Source: CBDAQV01 sp965199335 (GTDB lineage Bacteria > Pseudomonadota > Alphaproteobacteria > CALMVH01). From it: a stretch of 64,000 nt of DNA. The notes beneath the pieces were generated by a model. That model ran no database searches. It had not been told where the DNA came from and was given only the letters and a program-made list of their open reading frames with translations. The stretch covers positions 372,001 through 436,000 of the forward strand of contig CBDAQZ010000003.1 in NCBI GenBank assembly GCA_965199335.1. Reading direction: 5' to 3'. Of the stretch, positions 40,101 to 45,657 are shown in pieces. How positions within the stretch are numbered: position 1 is the stretch's first letter; every line of letters starts with the position of its first letter. The position numbers were made by a program, and so were the translations under genes.

Positions 40101-42984
40101 GGCGGAGAGCAAGGTCTACGGTGCGAGCGATCCGACACTGGCGTACACCGCGACCGGCTACCAGTACAGCGACGGCAGCGGCATATTCACCGGTACGCTC
40201 GGCCGCGCGGCGGGCGAGAACGTCGGCTCTTACGCCATCGGCCAGAACACGCTGTCGGCAGGCGGCAACTACACGATCACCTATGTCGGCAACAACCTGA
40301 CGGTGACGCCTGCGACGCTGACGGTATCGGCTACGGCCGAAAGCAAGGTCTACGGCGCGAGCGATCCGACGCTGGCCTACACCGCAACCGGCTACCAGCT
40401 CAGCGACACCAGCAGTATCTTCACGGGCGCGTTGAACCGGGTAGCGGGCGAGAACGTCGGCAGCTACGCGATCGGACAGAACACGCTGTCGGCCGGATCG
40501 AACTACACGATCAGCTACGTCGGCAACAACCTGACCATCACCCCGGCGACGCTGACGGTATCGGCCACTGCCGAGAGCAAGGTCTACGGCGCCAGCGATC
40601 CGACGCTGGCCTACACCGCGACCGGCTATCAGTTCAGCGACGGCAGCGGCATACTGACGGGCGCACTCAGCCGCGCCCCCGGCCAGAACGTCGGCAGCTA
40701 CGCGATCGGACAGAACACGCTGTCGGCCGGATCGAACTACACGATCAGCTATGTCGGCAACAACCTGACGATTACGCCGGCATCCCTTACGGTCAGCGCA
40801 AACAATGCCAGCCGAACCTATGGCGTTGCCGATCCGGCTTATAGCGCCGGATATTCGGGACTGGTGAACGGCGATACGTCCAGTGTGGTTTCGGGACTGC
40901 ATTTCATCAGCACCGATCCGGCATCGGCATCGGTCGGCTCGTACTCGATCCTCGGTTACGGCGCCAGCGCTTCGAACTATTCGATCGTCTACACGCCCGG
41001 TACGCTGACGGTGACGCCGGCAGCACTGACCGTATCCGCCAGTGCAGAGAGCAAGGTCTACGGCGCGAGCGATCCGGTGCTGGCCTACACCGCGACCGGC
41101 TACCAGTATAGCGACGGCAGCGGCATATTCACCGGTACGCTGAGCCGCGCCGCCGGCCAGAACGTCGGCAGCTATGCCATCGGGCAGAACACGCTATCGG
41201 CCGGATCGAATTACACGATCACCTATGTCGGCAACAACCTGACCGTAACGCCGGCGACGCTGACCGTATCCGCCACGGCGGAAAGCAAGGTCTATGGGTC
41301 GAGCGATCCGGCACTCGCTTACACCGCTACAGGCTACCAGTTCAGCGACGGCAGCAGCGTCCTGAGCGGATCGCTCAGCCGTGTTGCCGGCCAGAATGTC
41401 GGCTCTTACGCCATCGGCCAGAATACGCTGAGTGCCGGCAGCAACTACACGATCTCTTACGTCGGCAACAACCTGACGATCACCCCGGCAACGCTGACGG
41501 TATCGGCCACCGCCGAAAGCAAGGTCTATGGATCGAGCGACCCGACGCTGGCCTACACCGCGACCGGCTACCAGTTCAGTGACGGCAGCGGTATCCTGAC
41601 CGGAGCCCTGAGCCGCGCGAGCGGTGAGAATGCCGGCACATATGCGATCGGCCAGAACAACCTGTCCGCCGGATCGAACTACACCATCGCGTATGTCGGC
41701 AACAACCTGACCATCAACAAGGCCGACCTGACGGTCACGCCGACCGGCAGCCAGACCTATGGCGGAACGAACGTCGCCGTCAGCTACAGCTATACCGGCC
41801 TGATCGCCGCCGACGCGGGACAGGGCGGCAGCCTGGTCAGCGGCCTCGGATACAGCACCACGGCAACCGCATCGTCCGACGTTGGCACGTACAACGTCTC
41901 CGCCACCAATGGCACCGCTGGTAACTACAACGTCATCGACGGCACCGGCACCTATACGGTCACCAAGGCACCGCTGACGATCACCGCCAACGACTCCACC
42001 CGCATCTTCGGCCAGTCCGATCCTGCCTTCAGCGCCACCTTCAGCGGCCTGGTGCTCGGACAGACCTCGAGCGTCGTCACCGGACTGACCGTAACCGCCA
42101 ACGATCCGGCCAATGCACCATCCGGCAGCAGCTGGACAATCACGGCCGCCAACGGCGCGGCGTCGAACTACGCCATCTCCTACGTCAACGGCACGCTGGA
42201 CGTCACCAAGGCCGCGCTGACCATCGTCGCCAACGACACGTCGCGCACCTACGGGTCCAGCAACCAGACCTACGGCGTCACCTATATCGGCCTGCAGCCG
42301 GGCGACAGCGTCACCGGAATCACCTACAACACCACCGCGACCGCAGCGTCGAACGTCGGCCAGTACCAGATCACCCTGTCCAACGCCGTCGCGCCCGACT
42401 ACACCATCGTCTACGAACCCGGCACGCTGACCGTAATCGCCGCGCCGCTGGTTATCACCGCCAACAACGCCAGCCGCACCCAGGGCCAGGCCGATCCGTC
42501 CTTCAGCGCCGTCTATACCGGCCTGGTCAACAACGACAGCCAGGCCGTCGTCACCGGCCTGTCGTTCCTGTCGGGCGCGCAGCTGAACTCGCCCGCCGGC
42601 TCCTACCAGATCCTCCCCTTCGGCGGCAGCGCGCTGGATTACTCGATCACATACGTGCCAGGTACCCTGACCGTTGTCTCCCAGGCAACGCAGCCGGCCA
42701 GTGCAAACACCGGCAGCACCACCACAGCCCCTGCCAGCAGCCTGATCCTGGCCCAGGTCGTCAACAACCAGATATTCCAGACCTCGACCACCAGCACGAC
42801 CGTTTCAGGCCTGTCCCAAGGCTCGAATGCCTTCCCATTGCAGGCGCTCGTCGCAACCCTGAGCGAGAGCCCCGGCGATGGAAAGGTGACCGACGATCAG
42901 AACGAGCAGGTCGCCTGCCTGAAAAGCGGCGGCCCCAGCATCTCGAATACGTGTTCGGGATCGCTGATGATCCGGGGCTACTGA
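25171..42984 (+). CDS. Giant filamentous-haemagglutinin-type exoprotein with GLUG and MBG repeats
   Basis: The protein has about 5,937 residues. A signal peptide (residues 1 to about 45, ending near GEAYA) leads into a TPS/haemagglutinin-activity domain with the NPNGILFG motif. Next come beta-helix segments, two long blocks of GLUG repeats (core GGLVGYNxGTI), and 14 to 16 MBG-type domains (SKVYGASDPTLAY). A short C-terminal segment follows with two Cys in CLKSGGPSISNTC, ending SLMIRGY. TPS-domain proteins are exported by Sec and then by a TpsB outer-membrane partner, but none is encoded in this window. I prefer the ATG at 25171; a TTG at 25150 would add seven residues. It most likely forms an extended surface fibre for adhesion. 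It is convergent with kdpC, 23 bases apart. Confidence 0.88.
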   Translation: MTVFSQRLLLSTALTRVGALAFGLAAYGGQPLGSGEAYALPQQGQVVGGSASIAQAGPSELDITQSSSRAVIDWRSFSIGAGETTRFIQPDASSVAVNRVTGVDPSSIMGRLTANGQVVLVNPNGILFGKGAAVNVGGLVASTAGISTQNAMNGIMVFDRPGQAGATIRNDGTITARTGGLVALVAPNVVNDGIISAKLGKVSLSSGDKWTLDLYGDNLVSFDVTDQVNGSVTNDGVVKAGTVALTANAAKGIVGNAINMGGVIEASTVRRDGGTIILDGGVDGDVSVTGRLVARGATGGTVEVTGNTVALTGATVDASGAKGGGTIAIGGGPQGSGSLHHAQAVTVDAATKLVVDALSQGNGGAITVWSDGATDFEGTASARGGSVSGNGGGIETSGHDLNVTGGHVDTSAASGATGNWLLDPYDLSINASGASAIATALATSNVTVQTTAATSGTSSTSSYGTAISGAGGNISVNSAIGWNSANSLTLSAYNSILINQNITNTGTGGIVLRADNAGVGTTTLGAGGGSVTNSATVSTGGSVSLYYDPSGGYASPSTYTGLTGTGGVTAYMLVDNTTDLANVNNMTGTYALGGNITVSGSFPGIGTSATPFSGLFDGNGGLGTNYSVVATGGTITGTSYVGFFGYNSGTIRNLTVNGGTISATASGAAYIGGLVGYNTGTVGNDSFTGTILAGTSAASGVGATYVGGLIGYNTGIVSLGTASAAITAGTGSLDVGGLIGYATGTSSLITGGVVSAAATISDVGGGTIGGFIGKNDTGSSAIAGTALEAVTGGGNFIAGFAGINYGLISGVSDSNTVSVTAGSAAIGGIVGRNYGTVINATYSGTVTGYIQSGGVIGFNSGTLTNGIFSGTFIEPGATAYNNGGLVGENQYLINGGTASGTVLISGGVGSEGLVAGKQDAGATISGVAATGYISTAAGIGGIGGAVGYNLGTVTATSFSGTLVAGNFATGVGGLVGGNATGLASGTVSGTITVGTNDQQVGGVAGYNNASLLNSTFSGTLSAGTGGSSVGGLVGYASGAGSLISGGLVSATAVLSTPGSTAVGGLIGDNDTGSTISSSTANEAVSAVKNFGDIVGLNLGMVTGVTATGNVTGGSGASSFGGIVGDNYGSVLNSTATGNVSGATASSNIGGVGGLNFGLIGGDTATGTITTDAGANTIGGIAGIISTSGQIGTVSASTFSGTILANVSGTAGSAASLVGGLVGSNSGGVVNGGSVSGIISVGSATTSVGGLIGQNNGSFLGAGTFSGTINAGSASNGIGGLIGRELSGLTLSAGTFSGRINAGSANTAVGGLVGYNNGGTIAGGTVAGTVAAGSGSYQVGGLVGYSGYGTGTVTPQIIGGIASSTAAVSTPGGTAVGGLVGYNDVGSTIGGGTETDTGAVTGTSNVGGIAGYNAGSVQSVFSSATVTGGTGGNNIGGVIGYNTGTINNAIFGGTVSVQTGTNVGGIVGYDTGSIVGGYAESVALISNLNGTDTGGIAGEVIASGTLNKNISSATVSGTSNTGGLVGYNLGSINTVSVNGSVFGTTASSNIGGAIGLNSGSLIYGIASGGTVSAGSGSSNVGGFAGSNTGTMTQFYSTDSVVSVLSGVSVGGLVGHNTGTINYGYWTTDTSGQATSSGGVGETSATLQGTIPTGFDSSWALNSFILYPYLTAIPSAVVGTAIGDAGSVIGAYLNGVSYGTVTAGTGGLYGISINQMLLTSGSDLVTYLVGGSGDAVRVIGGSGVETGLNIYNNVVTETSDGLPLTVSALSQAAGTQTAGILYTTSGGTVTASSGTKIDLEGGTNTITIDSVLVSTGSVVLNTTTAISQTGALTAGSLTATGGAITLTNAANSITSLSAVGAAVSVTDHASLTVSGLTATGGLTLSDYASISVTGTVSVAASTAALLRADNTGDDTGTIGFGGSGALVLGTSATANLYYDPAGGYASAVNYVPNITLGSGATATAYMLVNNATDFGNIKNNLAGTYALGNNITSGSFASFGTSAAPFTGLLDGNGGLATYSLSAVTVTGSTFVGLIGDNAGTIRNLTSTAEVVSAPGNGAKYVGGLVGYNTGTIVNDSFTGTVLAGTTAVVASAASYVGGLAGYNNGSIGTAVTVSGTISAGTGSNIVGGLVGYNAGTITSGTVLSTTVFSVGSGSSIVGGLAGYNAGTVSGVTVAQNVTAASGVGTIGGIVGYNTGSVSGEKFTGTIVAGSAANNVGGLIGSNNGTYDGTGTVSGAITVGAGSTNTGGLIGFEAAGKSLTGGLFNGTISAGANNLAVGGLVGYNNGGTISGGTVSGVITLASGSQRVGGLVGYSGYGTGTSVTSQIIGGTVSSASLSASGGTMVGGLVGYNDSGSTISGGVASEVVTGGQTVGGLVGYNAGTVTAMTNTNQVFANSGVTALGGLAGYNAGTLLGDGYGGTILAGTDGTAGTVALDVGGLVGYNTGSIGNGTQTVGTVVTAVIGTVNAKISGAAAAANFGGLVGYATGTASLITGGLVAATTTFVSIGGGVELGGLVGINAAGSTITGGTANENVNGHNGAGAIAATNAGYISGVTAVSGTVSAGYGVGGLVGFNTGTIVNSTAGNSVLGLNLNDANIGGLVGYNQGGTILNSTVLSSSTINLTPTDISVGGFVGQNTGYISGASAGGTIIGPTSSTYVGGIAGANSGTITASTFSGLISISSTGSLGSIVDIGGLIGFNKGTVGGGNVFSGTILAGTAVAGTAIAASNVGGLVGYENGGTITDGTVTGIVSVGSNSQDVGGLVGYSGYGTGTSVTSNILGGTVVGTTTFSTPGGTAIGGLVGYNDVGSTISGGTANEAVSGIGNVGGYVGYNAGVVSGITATGVHVTIASGGSYAGGLVGNNAGTISGDTVTTGTVTGVSSNLGIGEIAGVNYGIVSGVTASGGTMVATAGSQIGGAVGLNQGTVTSAVASVNVTLSGITSYVGGLVGYNRGSGTSAVVSYGTVTGGTISAGAAVTSIGGLVGLNNTITGTGAFITGGSAANTIIVGSASQNIGGLIGNLQAGTVTAGTFSGTILAATAVTTGTAASYVGGLVGYNQGTLTGGTVTGAISVGSGAQDVGGLVGYATGTSSLITGGTVAAAAILSTPASTAIGGLVGYNDAGSTISGGTASEAVTGISNVGGYVGYNAGLVTGVTATNNVNATGTSTAIGGLIGYNSGVATAVGANGGTVSSVTTYDDGGLIGWNAGTVTNATVTNVTVLETFGPNTGGVIGLNAGTVVSAVASGIQITAGSNANNDGGLVGYNSASTAVISNSTVLSGTISVAAGDNTIGGLVGLNNGSITASSATTNITGGTGVYNVGGLVGDMNGGNSTISGAVSAAGQISVGAGSYNLGGLIGLNQYGTIGSTIASSVSISAGSASYNIGGLAGTQSSGRTILGGTFSGTINAGSANTAVGGLVGYNSGTVANGTVSGAVSVGSNSQNVGGLVGYSGYGTGTSVTSTISGGTVLGTATLSTPGGTAVGGLVGYNDAGSTISGGTALETVSAAKTVGGYVGFNAGLITGVTAANNVTGGTAVVGGLVGQNLATNATGYGVINDGFTGTVSLGASVSNVGGLIGTNAGGYATGNSDSGTIIVGTAATNVGGIFGASNSYFALGNTFSGTILAGASALNVGGIAGSSTGGVGSTGTVASTALISVGSASSDVGGFIGFMLTGGPINNGSFAGTINAGSASTAIGGLIGYNDNGTILNGTVSGAISVGSNSMDVGGLVGYSGYGTGTAGVGKISGGTVLGTATLSTPGGTSIGGLVGYNDVGSTISGGTASEAVSGFTSIGGIAGTNAGLITGITVASVAVTGTSSVGGIAGYNAGTLANVVISSGTVLGTGSGNWRVGGAVGYDFTGGIVSGVTVTANVTATTRAGGLVGDENGSMIGDTFTGGTVSANSDAGGLVGLLEQGKTILNSTVTNGVVQGGAYIGGILGYGSGNVGTVNGNSFTGSVVQTGAGTDIGGVVGYSGYYNILNNNFAGTISTLSGTSFVGGIAGYGGVSQTFSNNTFAGTILAGTAATAGTAAADVGGIIGGNYGGTLGAGNVVSGAVSVGSNSQNVGGLVGYSTQTVIGTVTTVASISGGTVLGTATLSTPSGTSIGGLVGYNDAGSTISGGTALETVSGLATIGGYIGYNNGLVTGVTATNNVTGSTGVGTVGGLIGFNNGIVTASGESGGTISLGSLASVVGGVIGSNSGTLTGATATNVTLTAPAQIVGGVVGQNQGTIVSATASGIQITASSPQIGGLVGYNRSTGVVSASNVLSGTITDISNGAQFIGGLIGSNNAGITGGSAAITINVGANAIKVGGLIGYNGGTFTNLGTFSGAISAGTGAQQLGGLIGYLTNSQTLSAGLFSGTINTGLANTAVGGLVGYNNGGTISGGTVSGVVSVGSNSQQVGGLVGYSGYGTGTSVTSKVSGGTVLGTATLSTPGGTAIGGLVGYNDVGSTISGGTASEAVGGAQNVGGIVGYNAGLVTGLAATNSVTGAASGSAVGGIAGYNTGTVTASTFGGNVSVGTNSFAVGGLVGLNYTGATVAGDSGTGGVTAGAGSTYIHGGNQIGDDLNAGGSLTPGQQAITVTAGAATTTYGTSVGALSYTSSGTLESGDTYGSILSGGVSDGGVTAAGTYAIGQGSVALTSPYAALDYTITYVSANETINKATLTVSATAESKVYGASDPTLAYTATGYQYSDGSGIFTGTLSRTTGENVGSYAIGQNTLSAGGNYTISYVGNNLTITPATLTVSATAESKVYGASDPTLAYTATGYQLSDGSSVFTGALSRTAGENVGSYAIGQNTLSAGGNYTISYVGNNLTITPATLTVSATAESKVYGVSDPTLAYTATGYQFSDGSGILTGALSRAPGQNVGSYAIGQNTLSAGSNYTISYVGNNLTITPASLTISANNASRTYGAADPAYSAGYSGLVNGDTSGVVSNLHFTSTDPASASVGSYSILGYGATASNYSIVYTNGTLTVTPAALTVSAMAESKVYGASDPTLAYTATGYQYSDGSGIFTGTLGRAAGENVGSYAIGQNTLSAGGNYTITYVGNNLTVTPATLTVSATAESKVYGASDPTLAYTATGYQLSDTSSIFTGALNRVAGENVGSYAIGQNTLSAGSNYTISYVGNNLTITPATLTVSATAESKVYGASDPTLAYTATGYQFSDGSGILTGALSRAPGQNVGSYAIGQNTLSAGSNYTISYVGNNLTITPASLTVSANNASRTYGVADPAYSAGYSGLVNGDTSSVVSGLHFISTDPASASVGSYSILGYGASASNYSIVYTPGTLTVTPAALTVSASAESKVYGASDPVLAYTATGYQYSDGSGIFTGTLSRAAGQNVGSYAIGQNTLSAGSNYTITYVGNNLTVTPATLTVSATAESKVYGSSDPALAYTATGYQFSDGSSVLSGSLSRVAGQNVGSYAIGQNTLSAGSNYTISYVGNNLTITPATLTVSATAESKVYGSSDPTLAYTATGYQFSDGSGILTGALSRASGENAGTYAIGQNNLSAGSNYTIAYVGNNLTINKADLTVTPTGSQTYGGTNVAVSYSYTGLIAADAGQGGSLVSGLGYSTTATASSDVGTYNVSATNGTAGNYNVIDGTGTYTVTKAPLTITANDSTRIFGQSDPAFSATFSGLVLGQTSSVVTGLTVTANDPANAPSGSSWTITAANGAASNYAISYVNGTLDVTKAALTIVANDTSRTYGSSNQTYGVTYIGLQPGDSVTGITYNTTATAASNVGQYQITLSNAVAPDYTIVYEPGTLTVIAAPLVITANNASRTQGQADPSFSAVYTGLVNNDSQAVVTGLSFLSGAQLNSPAGSYQILPFGGSALDYSITYVPGTLTVVSQATQPASANTGSTTTAPASSLILAQVVNNQIFQTSTTSTTVSGLSQGSNAFPLQALVATLSESPGDGKVTDDQNEQVACLKSGGPSISNTCSGSLMIRGY
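26797..38880 (+). repeat. Two header-plus-GLUG super-blocks in the giant exoprotein
   Basis: A header module (YYDPxGGYAS, then AYMLVxNxTD, then GTYALGxNI and FDGNGGL) occurs at about 26797-27060 and again at about 30967-31240. Each header is followed by a long run of imperfect ~35-45-residue GLUG units. Within the runs a larger cassette recurs: VGGLVGYSGYGTGT, a GGTV segment, STPGGTAxGGLVGYND and GSTISGGT. Cassette copies lie near 29180, 32080, 33430, 35490, 36330, 37350 and 38350, with a variant near 34390. The second super-block is more than twice as long as the first. Confidence 0.75.
39136..41721 (+). repeat. Higher-order MBG repeat array, pattern AAAB-AAAB-AAA
   Basis: Unit A is 78 codons (234 bp; SATAESKVYGASDPTLAYT...NNLTITP). 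Unit B is 80 codons (240 bp; SANNASRTYGAADPAYSAG). Starts are A 39136, 39370, 39604; B 39838; A 40078, 40312, 40546; B 40780; A 41020, 41254, 41488. The AAAB block of 942 bp is therefore repeated. Four more diverged MBG units follow to about 42670, and one precedes the array. Confidence 0.85.
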
Positions 42985-43007
42985 CCGGGCATCGTTAGTG
43001 GCGATCG

Positions 43008-43604
43008 TTACTGGGCGGTCTTTTCGTCAAGGACCAGGTTCAGCTCCAGCACGTTCACGGTACGCTCGCCCAAGACGCCCAGGGTTCGTTCGTGCGTTAC
43101 CTGGTCGATTGCCCGCTGTACGAGACCGACGGGCAACCCGCGCGCCTTTGCGACTCTTGCGGCCTGGAAAGCTGCCGCCGCGGGAGTGATGTCCGGGTCG
43201 AGGCCGCTGGCCGACGTCGTGACCAGATCGACTGGCACGGGCGTATCGTTTTCCAGCACGAGTTTGGCGCCATCCGCCTTGACCCTGTCGATCAGGGCCT
43301 GGCTGGTCGGACCCAGATTCGATCCTGCCGACGATGTCGGATCGTAAGGGTCGGGCGTCGAATTATTCTGCGCGTCGGTGCTGGTAATCGCCGAGGGACG
43401 ACTATGGAAATACCGGTCGCCGGTGAAGGTCTGGCCGATCAGCCCGGAGCCGACGACCTTGCCATTGCGTTCGATCAGGCTGCCCCCGGCCTGATGCGGG
43501 AATACCAGTCCGGCGATGCCGGTGACGGCCAGCGGATAGACCAGCCCCGTCAGTATGGAGAACAGGATCAGCATGACAAGAGCGGGGCGCAGTTCGCGTA
43601 TCAT
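43008..43604 (-). CDS. kdpC: Potassium-transporting ATPase subunit C
   Basis: The 198-residue protein has one N-terminal membrane segment (about 8-32) and a periplasmic domain with the conserved G(S)xLIGQxFxxxRYFHSRPSA region and SGSNLGPT-like SAGSNLGPTS. KdpC stabilises the KdpFABC complex and influences potassium affinity. It is the last gene of the kdpFABC operon, 9 bases after kdpB, and its 3' end faces the 3' end of the giant exoprotein gene. Confidence 0.96.
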   Translation of the reverse strand: MIRELRPALVMLILFSILTGLVYPLAVTGIAGLVFPHQAGGSLIERNGKVVGSGLIGQTFTGDRYFHSRPSAITSTDAQNNSTPDPYDPTSSAGSNLGPTSQALIDRVKADGAKLVLENDTPVPVDLVTTSASGLDPDITPAAAAFQAARVAKARGLPVGLVQRAIDQVTHERTLGVLGERTVNVLELNLVLDEKTAQ

Positions 43605-43613
43605 CGGTATCTC

Positions 43614-45647
43614 CTATGCCAGGCCAAGGGCGGTGACGGCCATGTCGATGGCCTTGATGCCGATAAAGGGCACGGCGAGGCCGCCGACGCCGTAGACCAG
43701 CAGGTTATGGCCCAGCAGCGCCGCCGCTTCGCGCGGACGGTACTTGACGCCGCGCAGGGCCAGCGGGATCAGCGCGATGATGATCAGCGCGTTGAAGATG
43801 ATCGCCGACAGGATCGCGCTTTGCGGCGTCGCCAGATGCATGACGTTGAGCGCCTGCAGCTGCGGATACAGCACGGCGAACATCGCCGGGATGATGGCGA
43901 AGTATTTCGCCACGTCGTTGGCGATGGAGAATGTGGTCAGCGCCCCGCGCGTCATCAGAAGCTGCTTGCCGATGCCCACGATCTCGATCAGCTTGGTCGG
44001 GTCGCTGTCGAGGTCGATCATGTTGCCGGCTTCGCGCGCCGCTACCGTGCCGGTCTGCATCGCGACCCCGACATCGGCCTGTGCCAGTGCCGGGGCATCG
44101 TTGGTACCGTCGCCGCACATGGCGACCAGCTTGCCCTTGGCCTGCTCGTCGCGCATCAGTTTCAGTTTCGCCTCGGGCGTTGCCTGCGCCAGGAAATCGT
44201 CGACTCCCGCCTCGGCGGCGATGGCGGCGGCGGTCAGCGGGTTGTCGCCGGTGATCATAACGGTACGGATACCCATGCGGCGCAGTTCCGAGAACCGCTC
44301 GGCGATGCCGCCCTTGACGATGTCCTTCAGGTAGATGACGCCCAGCAGTTTCCTGTCCCGTGCGACGGCCAGCGGCGTGCCGCCCGCCTTGGCGATGCGC
44401 TCGACGATGGCGTTCAGTTCGGCGGTCGCCGCCTGGCCGGTATAGGAGACTACGGAATCGACCGCGCCCTTGCGGATTTCGCTGCCGCCGAAATTGACGC
44501 CGCTCATCCGCGTCTGCGCCGTGAAGGGCACGAACTCGGCCTTCAGCTCCGCCATGTCGCGGCCGCGCAGTCCGTATTTGTCCTTGGCCAGCACGACGAT
44601 CGAACGGCCTTCCGGCGTTTCGTCGCTGAGCGACGACAGTTGCGCCGCCTCTGCCAGTTCCTGCTCGGAAACGCCCGGCAGCGGTACGAATTCGGATGCC
44701 TGGCGATTGCCCAGCGTGATCGTGCCGGTCTTGTCCAGCAACAGCGTATCGACATCGCCCGCCGCCTCTACGGCACGGCCCGACATCGCCAGCACGTTGA
44801 ATTTCACCAGTCGGTCCATGCCTGCGATGCCGATCGCGGACAGCAGCGCACCGATGGTGGTGGGGATCAGTGTCACGAACAGAGCCACCAGCACGACTAC
44901 CGATATGTTGCCCTTGGCATAGGCGGCGAAGCTGGGAATCGTCACTGTCGCCATGACGAAGATCAGCGTCATGCCGACCAGAAGGATGGTCAGCGCGATC
45001 TCGTTCGGCGTCTTCTGGCGCGAGGCGCCTTCGACCAGCGCGATCATGCGATCGAGGAACGTCGAGCCCGGCGCGGCGGTGATGCGCACCTTGATGCGGT
45101 CGGACAGCACGCGCGTACCACCTGTGACGGCGGAACGGTCGCCGCCGCTTTCGCGGATGACGGGCGCGGACTCGCCGGTGATGGCGGATTCGTCGACGCT
45201 GGCGATACCCTCGATCACCTCGCCGTCCGAGGGAATGATGTCGCCCGGTTCGCACAGCACGACATCGCCCATGTGCAGGTCCTGCGACGGCACCGAGCGG
45301 AACAGCAGCTTTGCCGGATCGCTGAGCTTCTTCGCCAGCGTCGTCGAGCGCGTCTTGCGCAGCTCGTCGGCCTGCGCCTTGCCCCTGCCCTCCGCCACCG
45401 ATTCAGCGAAATTCCCGAACAGCACCGTGAACCACAGCCACAGCGAGATCTGGCCGTCGAACAGCGGATCGCCGCCGCCGCTCGCCAGGTCGCGCACGAA
45501 GACGAAGGTGGTCAGCAGCGTCACCACCTCGACCACGAACATGACCGGGTTGCGGACCAGCGTCCGGGGGTCCAGCTTGCGGAAGCTTTCGATCATCGCC
45601 GGCCCGAAGATGGCGGGATCCAGCATGCCGGTTTTCTTGCGTGTCAT
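43614..45647 (-). CDS. kdpB: Potassium-transporting P-type ATPase subunit B
   Basis: The 677-residue P-type ATPase contains the phosphorylation motif DKTGT with Asp305, the actuator motif TGES, the nucleotide-binding KGA motif and the hinge GDGTNDAPAL. It has the seven membrane helices expected for type IA pumps. It powers high-affinity potassium uptake by coupling ATP hydrolysis to KdpA. It sits between kdpA (10 bases) and kdpC (9 bases). Confidence 0.98.
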   Translation of the reverse strand: MTRKKTGMLDPAIFGPAMIESFRKLDPRTLVRNPVMFVVEVVTLLTTFVFVRDLASGGGDPLFDGQISLWLWFTVLFGNFAESVAEGRGKAQADELRKTRSTTLAKKLSDPAKLLFRSVPSQDLHMGDVVLCEPGDIIPSDGEVIEGIASVDESAITGESAPVIRESGGDRSAVTGGTRVLSDRIKVRITAAPGSTFLDRMIALVEGASRQKTPNEIALTILLVGMTLIFVMATVTIPSFAAYAKGNISVVVLVALFVTLIPTTIGALLSAIGIAGMDRLVKFNVLAMSGRAVEAAGDVDTLLLDKTGTITLGNRQASEFVPLPGVSEQELAEAAQLSSLSDETPEGRSIVVLAKDKYGLRGRDMAELKAEFVPFTAQTRMSGVNFGGSEIRKGAVDSVVSYTGQAATAELNAIVERIAKAGGTPLAVARDRKLLGVIYLKDIVKGGIAERFSELRRMGIRTVMITGDNPLTAAAIAAEAGVDDFLAQATPEAKLKLMRDEQAKGKLVAMCGDGTNDAPALAQADVGVAMQTGTVAAREAGNMIDLDSDPTKLIEIVGIGKQLLMTRGALTTFSIANDVAKYFAIIPAMFAVLYPQLQALNVMHLATPQSAILSAIIFNALIIIALIPLALRGVKYRPREAAALLGHNLLVYGVGGLAVPFIGIKAIDMAVTALGLA

Positions 45648-45657
45648 GATGCTACCT

